Positions 1 to 6,912 of a stretch of DNA of 10,175 bases are shown one piece after another (the stretch's first letter is position 1; the number at the start of each line of letters is the position of its first letter). Below the pieces are notes generated by a model that saw only the letters and a list, made by a program, of their open reading frames with translations, did no database searches and was not told where the DNA came from. The stretch is taken from assembly GCA_030150795.1 (NCBI GenBank), contig JASLFF010000570.1, positions 1 through 10,175 of the forward strand, read 5' to 3'. The position numbers were made by a program, and so were the translations under genes. The stretch comes from Terriglobales bacterium. Lineage in GTDB: Bacteria; Acidobacteriota; Terriglobia; Terriglobales; Gp1-AA117.

Positions 1-165
1 AAAAAAGCCCTGCGCGTGAATAAGGTCTTTGTTGACTGGAGCCAGAACGACGATTACAAAACCACCGTGAATGTTTATTCCCTGCGTGCCAAGGACCAAC
101 CCACTGTCTCCACGCCTGTGAGCTGGGACGAAGTGGAAAACTGCCTGAAAAAAGGCAATCCTTAG
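1..165 (+). CDS. ligD: LigD polymerase (primase-like) domain, 3' part, ending at an in-frame TAG
   Basis: This partial gene runs in from the left edge and encodes 54 residues ending at TAG 163-165. Visible family motifs are VFVDWSQND, then KTTVNVYSLRAK, then TVSTPVSWDEVE, which is the C-terminal half of the LigD polymerase domain (archaeo-eukaryotic primase fold). That domain adds nucleotides at double-strand break ends with Ku during bacterial non-homologous end joining. Only the end of the domain is present, so I cannot say whether it belongs to a full-length ligase/nuclease/polymerase LigD or to a stand-alone polymerase. The conserved family sequence resumes in the same frame immediately after the TAG, so the stop looks like a nonsense change inside the domain rather than the natural end. 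The product ending here would lack the last conserved segment. Ku and the ligase domain, if present, would lie outside the window. Confidence 0.82.
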   Translation, partial: KKALRVNKVFVDWSQNDDYKTTVNVYSLRAKDQPTVSTPVSWDEVENCLKKGNP

Positions 166-396
166 TTGCTGGTTTTTAACTCAGATCAGGTTATGCAGCG
201 GGTGGAAAAATCCGGCGACCTCTTTGAACCGGTCCTCAAGCTCAAACAGAAGCTGCCACCACTGGCAGCGCTCGACCAAGGGGCTGCGCAACCGGCGGAT
301 TCAACGCCTGCGCCAAAAGTCAAAAAAGTCCAGTCCGCGCGGCCAGCCCGTAAGACGGTCTCCAAGGCAGCTAGTCGCAAATCCAGAGCACGCTAA
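166..396 (+). pseudogene. Remainder of the LigD polymerase domain, cut off by an amber codon
   Basis: This is the same reading frame as the upstream LigD segment, separated only by TAG 163-165. It encodes LLVFNSDQVMQRVEKSGDLF and then EPVLKLKQKLP, matching the usual end of LigD polymerase domains (an L-x-F segment, a helix, then GDLF-x-PVL-x-LKQ-x-LP). A Lys/Arg/Ala-rich low-complexity tail follows (KVKKV, RPARK, RKSRAR) to TAA 394-396; basic tails are common in this family. The spacing across the TAG fits the family with one residue replaced by the stop, so no frameshift is needed. TTG 166 could in principle start a separate peptide, but I see no Shine-Dalgarno sequence in front of it. The alternatives are a true nonsense mutation, readthrough of the amber codon, or a base error in the assembly. 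Confidence 0.72.
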
Positions 397-427
397 ATCC
401 CATTTTTGGAATGATATTTGGAAGCAT

Positions 428-456
428 CTCGCATAAGCTTGATTTTATGCGGGTTT
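428..456 (+). terminator. Possible weak intrinsic terminator after ligD
   Basis: A perfect 7-bp inverted repeat, CGCATAA (430-436) and TTATGCG (445-451), has an 8-nt loop. A C-G and a T-G pair at 428-429/452-453 extend it, and it is followed by only TTT. It lies about 30 nt after the ligD frame ends. The U tract is short, so it may be a weak terminator or a chance hairpin. The rest of the 397-594 gap shows no RNA gene and no convincing promoter. Confidence 0.35.
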
Positions 457-594
457 CAATGACCCTGCCTGCTCAACGCGTTACCTAAGGACAGCCTTGT
501 CCCGACCATTTGATACAACGCCTAGTGACCATGTTCGCGCCGAAATATTGTTCAATTCAGAGCTCGCCCGCATCAAAATACGGAGCGAGGAAAG

Positions 595-1005
595 ATGGCT
601 GAAAAGGGCTTCCAGATCGCCTCCCGCCTCCGCGCACTTACTTCTGAGCTGCGCCTGCTGGAGCGCGATCTAAAAAACGGCACAATTTCCGACGATGGGG
701 CCTTGCAGGAGTTTCGCCATGCGCTTGACGAAATCCGTATGACCTCATGGACCGCCAGCGAACTGCACCACGCCCAGCCTGGACGCAAAGAACTTCTTGC
801 GTCATTCCTGGCTGCTGAGCGAATCCGGCGTTTCGCACAGATGATGCGCGACCTATCGCTGGATATGGAGCAAAAGGATGTGCGCTGGGAGAGCGGCGGA
901 ATCCAGACTTTGTACGACGCCGTAACGCTCCTGCAATCGCGGCTTGACCGCCTCATCCGTGACCACCGCGCCAACTTCCGCAATCTAAAAGACGAGCAGC
1001 GCTAA
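595..1005 (+). CDS. Hypothetical protein, 136 aa, helical
   Basis: I do not recognise this protein. The ATG at 595 is preceded by GGAG (582-585) and GAGG (587-590), a plausible ribosome-binding region. The product is charged and appears almost wholly alpha-helical, with leucines at heptad-like intervals in residues 10-30 (LRALTSELRLLERDL) and again in residues 105-130 (LYDAVTLLQSRLDRLIRDH), so short coiled-coil segments are likely. There is no signal peptide, membrane segment, Cys/His cluster or recognisable catalytic motif, so it is probably a small cytoplasmic protein. It lies downstream of ligD on the same strand, about 200 nt away, and converges on the aminotransferase gene with stops one base apart. 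A long minus-strand reading frame overlaps it, but that frame lacks protein-like composition. The plus-strand frame is preferred because of its ribosome-binding site and its regular amphipathic pattern. Confidence 0.7.
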   Translation: MAEKGFQIASRLRALTSELRLLERDLKNGTISDDGALQEFRHALDEIRMTSWTASELHHAQPGRKELLASFLAAERIRRFAQMMRDLSLDMEQKDVRWESGGIQTLYDAVTLLQSRLDRLIRDHRANFRNLKDEQR

Positions 1006-1006
1006 T

Positions 1007-2218
1007 CTAGCGAAGGGCCGCTTCCGCCACCTGAGAGTGCTTTGCTCCGCGCGGATGGCTGGCCGCCAGACGCTCCAATGCAGCATTTATTCCGCCCTGC
1101 TTGTGCGGAACATTCGCAAGCTTAAGCCCCATCTCCACTCCGCTCAAGGTACCTGCCAGCATCAGATCGTTGAAATGCCCCAAATGCCCGATGCGAAACA
1201 CTTTGCCTCCTAGCTTGGCCAGCCCTGTTCCCAAAGACATATCAAACGCGTCCAGAATGATTTCCCGTAGTTTGTCCGCATCATGGCCCAATGGCATGGC
1301 AACCGCCGTGAGCGAACTGGAATACTCTCTCGGCTCCTCACACCAGACTTCCAGCCCCCACGCTTCCACGGCCGCGCGCGTGGTTTCAGCATGGCGATTA
1401 TGCCGGCGAAACACATTGTCCAGCCCTTCTTCATGCAGCATGGCCAGCGCTTCCCGCAGTCCCCACAAAAGGTTCGTTGCCGGCGTGTAAGGGAAAAAGC
1501 CTGAGCGATTCGGCTTGAGCATCTCCTGCCAGTCCCAGTAATAGCGTCCCATTTTTGCTGATTTATTCGCCGCCAGCGCCTTTTCTGAGATCGCATTAAA
1601 GCTCAGCCCTGGCGGAAGCATCAGTCCTTTTTGCGATCCGCCTACCGTTACGTCCACGCCCCATTCCTCATGCCGATAGTCCATGGAACCCAATGACGAA
1701 ATAGTGTCCACCATCAGCAGCGCGGGATGCTGCGCCCGCTCCATGGCCTTGCGAATCGCGGTAATGCGGCTCGCCACTCCCGTGGAAGTCTCATTGTGCA
1801 CGACCATCACCGCTTTGATCGTGTGCTGCTTGTCTTCGTTCAGCCGATGCTCTGCATCCTCCGGCTGCGCCCCGCGCCGCCAATTTCCGGGCACGTAATC
1901 CACCACCAGTCCATGCCGCACTGCGATGTCTCGCCACAGGTTAGAAAAATGGCCTGTTTCAAACATCAGCACGCGGTCACCCGGTGAAAGCGTGTTCACA
2001 ATTGCCGCTTCCCACGCGCCTGAACCGGACGCGGGATAAATAACCACCGGGCCTTTGGTCTTGAAGACTGACTTCACTCCTTCAAGCACCTCCGCTCCCA
2101 ACTGCGCAAACTCCTGCCCGCGATGATCAATAACAGGGCGGTCCATCGCGCGCAGAACGCGGTCAGGAACGTTGGTGGGTCCAGGAATCTGTAGAAAATG
2201 GCGTCCGGTATGAATCAT
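1007..2218 (-). CDS. Class V aminotransferase, probable serine/alanine-glyoxylate aminotransferase
   Basis: This is a fold-type I PLP enzyme of 403 aa, the usual length for serine-glyoxylate aminotransferases. Such enzymes transfer the amino group of serine or alanine to glyoxylate, giving glycine and hydroxypyruvate or pyruvate. Visible motifs are IPGPTNVP (11-18) and DHRG (31-34) near the N terminus, SGSGAWEAA (64-72) at the cofactor phosphate, HNETSTG (141-147), Asp171 expected to contact the pyridine nitrogen, the Schiff-base lysine Lys197 in GGSQKGLMLPPG, and FRIGHLGHFND (341-351), whose Arg342 should bind the substrate carboxylate. I chose ATG 2218 because the family starts at this GRHFLQIPGP segment. 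A GTG at 2344 would add 42 residues with no family resemblance. Shine-Dalgarno-like GGAG lies 11 nt upstream of 2218. Exact substrate preference, or a purine-catabolic relative, cannot be decided from sequence. The gene lies downstream of the acyltransferase fusion on the same strand, 225 nt away, with no obvious functional link. Confidence 0.88.
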   Translation of the reverse strand: MIHTGRHFLQIPGPTNVPDRVLRAMDRPVIDHRGQEFAQLGAEVLEGVKSVFKTKGPVVIYPASGSGAWEAAIVNTLSPGDRVLMFETGHFSNLWRDIAVRHGLVVDYVPGNWRRGAQPEDAEHRLNEDKQHTIKAVMVVHNETSTGVASRITAIRKAMERAQHPALLMVDTISSLGSMDYRHEEWGVDVTVGGSQKGLMLPPGLSFNAISEKALAANKSAKMGRYYWDWQEMLKPNRSGFFPYTPATNLLWGLREALAMLHEEGLDNVFRRHNRHAETTRAAVEAWGLEVWCEEPREYSSSLTAVAMPLGHDADKLREIILDAFDMSLGTGLAKLGGKVFRIGHLGHFNDLMLAGTLSGVEMGLKLANVPHKQGGINAALERLAASHPRGAKHSQVAEAALR

Positions 2219-2350
2219 TATTTTTGTCGCTCCGCTCCAAACCGCTTGAGCGCGTCGTGGTTTGGGATTTTGTTCCGCGCCTCTTTCATCGCGCAGGCTT
2301 ACAGGACAGTTTAGATCAATCTCGGTCGCGGATGAAAAGGCCACTTTCCG

Positions 2351-2433
2351 ATCAGGGTCATCAATGTTAATCAGTGGTTAATTTTGCCTTCCAAATCCGC
2401 GACAATCCGCGTTTATCCGCGGTAGGATTTTTT
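2351..2433. repeat. Degenerate ~10-nt periodic repeat in the aminotransferase upstream gap
   Basis: On the plus strand ATCCGCG occurs three times at exact 10-nt steps (2395-2401, 2405-2411, 2415-2421), separated by ACA and TTT. A second group of ATCA words lies at 2351, 2360 and 2370, again about 10 nt apart. The array is bounded by AAATCC (2393-2398) and GGATTT (2425-2430), which are complementary. It lies between the fusion gene stop and the aminotransferase start and has no coding frame. Its appearance matches small dispersed decamer repeats found between genes in several soil phyla; that assignment is from memory. It does not resemble CRISPR units, which are longer and have unique spacers. 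Confidence 0.6.
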
Positions 2434-2443
2434 CCGCTTTTGC

Positions 2444-4978
2444 CTAGAGCTTCTCCACAATCCTCTGCAGCTCTTTTGCAATTTCCTCCGGGTCGGCCGT
2501 CGGCTCAAACCTGACTGGATCGCCAATCTTCACCTGTACTGCGTGAGGCGGAACGTAATGCTTCTTGGCGATCTTGAAAGGAAACAGACCGTCAATGCGC
2601 ATGGGAATAATCGGCAAGCTCAGATGTGTTGCCAGCAAACCGATCCCACTGCGGAATGGCGACATCTCACCGGTTTCCGTGCGGCGGCCTTCTGGAAAGA
2701 TCACTACGCTATAACCTCGATCCACTAGTTCGCCGGCAAAGCGGAAACTCTCACGATACTTGGCCCTTTGTGGCAGCGAGAAGACATTAAAGAACAATGC
2801 AATCAGCGCATACCGCAACTGCTCCCACCAGCGCTTCAAAAAGAACCACTCCTTGGGTGGATAGCGCATGGAACGCAGCATTTCGCCCTGCATGGCCACG
2901 CCTAGCCGGTTACGCAAATGCATGGGGAGCGCCGCCATCAGGAATCCAATATCGATCTGGGCAATGTGGTTGGAAATAATCAGCGCAGGCCCGCGAAAAT
3001 CTTTGAGTCGCTCCCGGCCGATTATTTTTGGCCGTGCCATTACCATGATGTAAGGCAGCGTGACGCAGTTATAGCCCACCAGACGTATCCATCCTGCCAG
3101 CCAGCTCTGCGGCCAGCGAGAATAAGGGTACTCATTCTTCCTCGCTTCCGGCGCGGACTTCTTCAACAGATTTTCCAGGTCGGCAACCGTATTTACCTGG
3201 GAAAACTCGCGATCACCCAGATCAACCTGATATCGGTTTTCAATTGCCGCCATTAATTCCACCCGATCCAAAGAGCTCAGGCTCAAATCATTTTCCAGAT
3301 GCGCGCCCGGCTTAAGCTCCACGGGATGGCCCGCAATATTCCCGATTAGTTCCTCCAGCGTTCCGACGGGCGTTCCATCCTTTCGCGTTCGTTGCGAAAG
3401 GGTGGGATCCATGCCATTCAACTGGATTTCCGCCGCCCGACGAATCAACTCCAGCTTTGGCTTTTGCGTGGATGTACGTGGAAAATCGTCATCGGGCCAC
3501 ACCAGCCAGCGGCGTATCTTCTGGAAGTCTGCCAGCGTCTGGTTGGCGTTCGCCACGGCAGAGCTGCCGGAGTCGCCATTTTTGAGTAGTAGCACGGCGC
3601 AGGCCTCTGCATTGCCTCCAACGGCAACGCCTACGACTACTACGTCGCGCACCTGCGGTTGTTTGCGCAGCGCCTGCTCCAGGTCTTCAGGATAAATCTT
3701 TAATCCCGCCGGAGTTACGATCACATTTTTGCTGCGGCCCTTGAAGTAGAGATTGCCTTCATCGTCCATTGCGCCGAGGTCGCCGGTGCGAAACCAGCCT
3801 TCCTCGCCGGTTACAGGCTTCAGCCCTTTGCCCTGCCAGTATTGCCGCGCCACGTTTTCTCCGCGCACCAGAATCTCGCCGGTTTCAGGATCAAGCCTCA
3901 TTTCGCGTCCAGGAAGGACTTTGCCAATCGATCTGCGCCCCACTTTAAAAGGATGGTTTAGGCTGATGAGCGAACTCGTCTCCGTAAGGCCGTAGCCCTG
4001 CACCACAACGTAGCCCAGCCGTCGCCAGAACTCTTCCGTGTTCTGATCGAGCGCAGCGCCTCCGGAGATGATTGCCCAAAACTTCCATCCAAAGCGCCGT
4101 CGGATCTTGCGGAACCGCCACCAACGTTTCAGAAAGCGCTCATTTTCCGCGTGCTCCCAATTTTTATCGATATATGCGCCCATGTCATCGCGCAGTTTAT
4201 TTTTCAACGACTCAACTACGCGCGGCACCGCCACCAGCACGGAAATGCGTTCTCTTTTGATGGTCGCAATAATGTCGCTGGGCTTAAAGCTATCCTGGAA
4301 ATGCACTGTACCGCCCAGCAGCGCCGGGATAAACATTCCCATGAATTGCCCGAAGACATGGCTAAGCGGTAACAATTCAAGAAATCGTATGGGATGAAAA
4401 AGCCGTTCCGATCGTCGATATTTAGGGAACTCGCGTTCAATGGGATCAACACTGGCCAGAATGTTGCCATGCGTCAGCACTACGCCACGCGGCTCCGCTG
4501 TGGTTCCTGATGTAAACACGATTTGCGCCGTGTCATCGCGACTGAATTCGATCGGAGTGTAAGGTTCTGCCGAGCGTTGCGCGAGTGCTGCGGTTAGGTT
4601 TTCAAGCTCTATACAAGGACGACCCACGGCGTGGACTATCAATGCGCTTGAGCAGACAATGAGCTTGGCATCCACATCAGACATGACACGCTCGGCAAAA
4701 TCCGGTGCGGCAATGCGATCCATGGGGACTGCCACCGCGCCGCGCAACATACAACCGAAAAATGCCCCGACCCATTCCGCGCAATTATCGCCCCACAGCA
4801 GCACGCGATGGCTCTTGCCGATGCCTCGGACTTCCAATTCGCGGGCGAATCGGAATGCCAGCTCGGCAAGCTGACCATACGTCCAGCGCAAGGTACGAAA
4901 CCCGCGACGGTGCACATAGGCAACCTCGCTCCTGCGCGCCAGGTGCAGTTGCGGATATTCGGCTAGAGTCTTTGGCAT
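2444..4978 (-). CDS. Fused acyl-CoA/acyl-ACP synthetase, acyl carrier domain and PlsC acyltransferase
   Basis: This 844-aa protein has three domains. Residues 1 to about 520 form an ANL adenylating enzyme: TSGTTAEPRG (156-165) at the ATP phosphate loop, GYGLTE (328-333), WFRTGDLG (395-402), GRSKN (414-418) and a likely catalytic lysine near Lys506. Residues about 535-607 form an acyl carrier domain with DLSLSSLD (564-571), where Ser569 is the expected phosphopantetheine site. Residues about 625-844 form a PlsC-type acyltransferase: NHIAQID (670-676, the HX4D pair His671/Asp676), FPEGRR (761-766) and PIIPMRI (789-795), preceded by a hydrophobic stretch (626-648) that may touch the membrane. 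The likely role is to activate a free fatty acid, load it on the built-in carrier and transfer it to a lysophospholipid or glycerol phosphate acceptor at the inner membrane. E. coli Aas has the reverse order (PlsC first) and no internal carrier. The ATG at 4978 starts just before the domain, though its Shine-Dalgarno sequence is weak. Confidence 0.9.
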   Translation of the reverse strand: MPKTLAEYPQLHLARRSEVAYVHRRGFRTLRWTYGQLAELAFRFARELEVRGIGKSHRVLLWGDNCAEWVGAFFGCMLRGAVAVPMDRIAAPDFAERVMSDVDAKLIVCSSALIVHAVGRPCIELENLTAALAQRSAEPYTPIEFSRDDTAQIVFTSGTTAEPRGVVLTHGNILASVDPIEREFPKYRRSERLFHPIRFLELLPLSHVFGQFMGMFIPALLGGTVHFQDSFKPSDIIATIKRERISVLVAVPRVVESLKNKLRDDMGAYIDKNWEHAENERFLKRWWRFRKIRRRFGWKFWAIISGGAALDQNTEEFWRRLGYVVVQGYGLTETSSLISLNHPFKVGRRSIGKVLPGREMRLDPETGEILVRGENVARQYWQGKGLKPVTGEEGWFRTGDLGAMDDEGNLYFKGRSKNVIVTPAGLKIYPEDLEQALRKQPQVRDVVVVGVAVGGNAEACAVLLLKNGDSGSSAVANANQTLADFQKIRRWLVWPDDDFPRTSTQKPKLELIRRAAEIQLNGMDPTLSQRTRKDGTPVGTLEELIGNIAGHPVELKPGAHLENDLSLSSLDRVELMAAIENRYQVDLGDREFSQVNTVADLENLLKKSAPEARKNEYPYSRWPQSWLAGWIRLVGYNCVTLPYIMVMARPKIIGRERLKDFRGPALIISNHIAQIDIGFLMAALPMHLRNRLGVAMQGEMLRSMRYPPKEWFFLKRWWEQLRYALIALFFNVFSLPQRAKYRESFRFAGELVDRGYSVVIFPEGRRTETGEMSPFRSGIGLLATHLSLPIIPMRIDGLFPFKIAKKHYVPPHAVQVKIGDPVRFEPTADPEEIAKELQRIVEKL

Positions 4979-5042
4979 CTGTTTCTAAAATACCGATTCA
5001 GCCCACAGTACGCAAAGCGGCAAAGCGCGACTTTTCCTGAAA

Positions 5043-5197
5043 TCCCGAGCGGAGCGAGGGAACCCTACAGAGTGAAAGATCTACAAGGTCAGGAACGATT
5101 TAGCTTGAAAAAGCAGGAGAAAGCCGGAGCCGCTTAGCGACGGTCACGTCATTCTTGCCATAGGGTTCCCTCCCCTTCGATAAGCTCAGGGTCGGGA
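5043..5197. repeat. Nested inverted-repeat element between argJ and the acyltransferase fusion
   Basis: A perfect 12-bp inverted repeat, GAGGGAACCCTA (5056-5067) and TAGGGTTCCCTC (5161-5172), encloses 93 nt. A second outer pair is TCCCGA (5043-5048) and TCGGGA (5192-5197). Between the right-hand arms lies CCTTCGA-TAA-GCTCAGG (5174-5190), a word pair that recurs in the argF/argG gap. There is no coding frame or transposase, and I see no clear target-site duplication. It has the look of a REP/BIME-like or MITE-like dispersed element. Because it lies right after the argJ stop it could mark the end of the arginine operon transcript, but there is no U tract of a classical terminator. Confidence 0.65.
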
Positions 5198-5209
5198 CTT
5201 AGGAAAAAG

Positions 5210-6397
5210 CTACGTCGAATAATCCGCATTAATCCTTATATACTCGGCCGTGAGATCGCAGGAGAGAAACTCCAGTGCAGCGCTTCCGGCGCCCAGCGCA
5301 ATGCGTATCTCGTATACAGGTTCTGACATATAGGCGTGAGCCTTCTCATGGTCGAAAGGACATGCCGCGCCGTGGCGGCAAATTTGTTGTTCGCCCAGAT
5401 ATATATTGATCCGCTCAGGTTTGATCTTCACGCCTGAATAGCCGATGGCAGAAAGAATGCGTCCCCAATTTGGATCAGCACCTGCCCATGCCGTCTTTAC
5501 CAAGGGAGAATTGGCGATGGCTTGCCCAATCTGCCGGGCTTCAGAGCGCGAGCGTGCTTGTTCTATGCTCAGGCGCACAACGTGCTGCACGCCTTCGCCG
5601 TCGGCAACGATCTGTGCAGCCAGCGAGCGGCACACTTTGGTCAGCGCCGCCTGAAATTCATTGCGCACGGACTTAAACTGCACGCCGCTCTTGCCGCTGG
5701 CAAGCAGTAGCGCGGTGTCATTCGTGGAAGTATCACCGTCGATGGAAATGTTGTTGAAGCTGTGGTCAGCGGCTTCATTCAGGCAGGTTTGCAACTCGCG
5801 CGGGTTCGCCGCCAGATCGGTAAACAGATAGACCAACATTGTAGCCATGTTGGGATGGATCATGCCCGCGCCTTTGGCTACGCCCGCCAGCGTGATCTGC
5901 GTTTGATTGAAAGTTATCGATTGTGACGCAACTTTCTTATGCGTGTCCGTGGTAAGGATAGCGTTAGCGAACTGATCGAACGCGTCAATGCCGCAAGAGG
6001 CAGAGTTGACCAGCGATGAAATCGCGGCGTGAACTTTTTCCAGCGGCAGTTGCACGCCGATGATTCCTGTGGAAGATGGGAACACCCGGTGCGGACTTAC
6101 CTGGATTTGCTTGGCCACTCCAATGCATACGCTGCTTGCGGCTTTCAGTCCTTGTTTGCCGGTGGCGCAGTTGGCATTGCCGGCGTTCACAATCAGCGCC
6201 CGCATCAGCCCTTGCGCCCGGCGCAGGTGCTCGCGTCCTACGGTGATGGGCGCAGCAACGATCTGATTGCGGGTAAATATGGCCGCCGCTGAAGCGCCAT
6301 CGGGAGCCAGGGCCAAGGCCAAATCGGGCTTGCCGCTGGCTTTAATGCCGGCGGTGCACGCGGAAAAAAGAAATCCCTGAGGTGGATTTGTACTCAC
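5210..6397 (-). CDS. argJ: Glutamate N-acetyltransferase ArgJ (arginine biosynthesis protein)
   Basis: This 395-aa ArgJ-family protein transfers the acetyl group of N-acetylornithine to glutamate, recycling acetyl units. Bifunctional members also use acetyl-CoA to make N-acetylglutamate. ArgJ is a self-cleaving Ntn-like enzyme: the signature KGAGMIHPNMATML (175-188) places the cut between Ala185 and Thr186, with Thr186 becoming the nucleophile and new N terminus of the beta chain. SSTGIIG (108-114), with Thr110/Gly111, fits the oxyanion hole. VKTAWAGADPNWGRIL (300-315) and the C-terminal CDLTAEYIRINADY (380-393) are typical, so the protein appears full length and active. The start is GTG 6397, whose GTGA overlaps the TGA stop of the upstream GNAT gene by four bases. 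There is no strong Shine-Dalgarno sequence, which points to translational coupling. It is the last gene of the visible arginine cluster. Confidence 0.95.
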   Translation of the reverse strand: MSTNPPQGFLFSACTAGIKASGKPDLALALAPDGASAAAIFTRNQIVAAPITVGREHLRRAQGLMRALIVNAGNANCATGKQGLKAASSVCIGVAKQIQVSPHRVFPSSTGIIGVQLPLEKVHAAISSLVNSASCGIDAFDQFANAILTTDTHKKVASQSITFNQTQITLAGVAKGAGMIHPNMATMLVYLFTDLAANPRELQTCLNEAADHSFNNISIDGDTSTNDTALLLASGKSGVQFKSVRNEFQAALTKVCRSLAAQIVADGEGVQHVVRLSIEQARSRSEARQIGQAIANSPLVKTAWAGADPNWGRILSAIGYSGVKIKPERINIYLGEQQICRHGAACPFDHEKAHAYMSEPVYEIRIALGAGSAALEFLSCDLTAEYIRINADYST

Positions 6398-6912
6398 ACG
6401 GTCAGCTTAACCAGCGGTTTTGGTATCTGCAAGTCACGCACTCCGCTGTCTTTGGGAATCTCGCCGCGATACATGGCGATTTCGTCGCACGCGTTGAACG
6501 CGGGACAATGCACGCAATCCTTGTAAATCTTGTCAGGCAGATCGTCGCGTTTGGCCAGGCTGAATCCCATGTGGGCAAAAAATTCAGGGATGCGCGTAAA
6601 CAGGCAAACGCAAGTCACTTTATGCCGCTCAGCTTCGTTGAGCAGCGCTTCTACCAGCTTGCGTCCTGCCCCCAGGCCTTTGGTGGAAGGCGTTACGGCG
6701 ATGGAACGGATTTCCGCCAGATGCATGCCATACAGATGCAACGCGCCGCAGCCAACGATCCTGCCATTTTCTTCCGCTACCACAAAGTCACGCACATTTT
6801 CCCGTAACTCCGCCAGCGTGCGCGGCAGCAGTGTGCCGTTGCCGGAGTACGCCCGGATAATCGCGTGAATTTGCTCCACGTCCGGCAGGACGGCATTACG
6901 CGTGCGTACCAT
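6394..6912 (-). CDS. argA: GNAT-family N-acetylglutamate synthase (short ArgA type)
   Basis: This 172-aa GNAT acetyltransferase is expected to form N-acetylglutamate from glutamate and acetyl-CoA, the first committed step of arginine synthesis. The acetyl-CoA binding region is IRSIAVTPSTKGLGAGRKLV (68-87), followed by the motif-B segment TRIPEFFAHMGF (106-117). The C-terminal KIYKDCVHCPAFNACDEIAM (128-147), with Cys133, Cys136 and Cys142, is characteristic of small bacterial N-acetylglutamate synthases. It lacks the amino-acid-kinase-like regulatory domain of E. coli ArgA, so arginine feedback, if any, must work differently. I chose ATG 6912: it follows AGGAGG and fits the GNAT start, while the frame upstream (to 7014) is a shadow of argH. 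It overlaps the end of argH by 17 bases and the start of argJ by 4. The arginine context makes other GNAT activities less likely. Confidence 0.85.
   Translation of the reverse strand: MVRTRNAVLPDVEQIHAIIRAYSGNGTLLPRTLAELRENVRDFVVAEENGRIVGCGALHLYGMHLAEIRSIAVTPSTKGLGAGRKLVEALLNEAERHKVTCVCLFTRIPEFFAHMGFSLAKRDDLPDKIYKDCVHCPAFNACDEIAMYRGEIPKDSGVRDLQIPKPLVKLTV

Noticed and set aside
397..594. tRNA or small RNA gene between ligD and the hypothetical gene
   Set aside because: I could not fold a cloverleaf or find a T-loop-like motif; only one short hairpin is visible.
573..983. Minus-strand frame of the same size as the 136-aa hypothetical gene
   Set aside because: Its composition is dominated by Arg and Ser with no structural pattern. 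The plus-strand frame has a ribosome-binding site and a regular helical pattern.
2219..2344. N-terminal extension of 42 residues on the aminotransferase from GTG 2344
   Set aside because: The extension has no family resemblance, the GTG lacks a properly spaced Shine-Dalgarno sequence, and ATG 2218 gives the usual family start and length.
2395..2421. Decamer array as a CRISPR or plasmid-type iteron array
   Set aside because: The units are 7 conserved bases with 3-nt spacers, far too short for CRISPR, and no replication gene is nearby.
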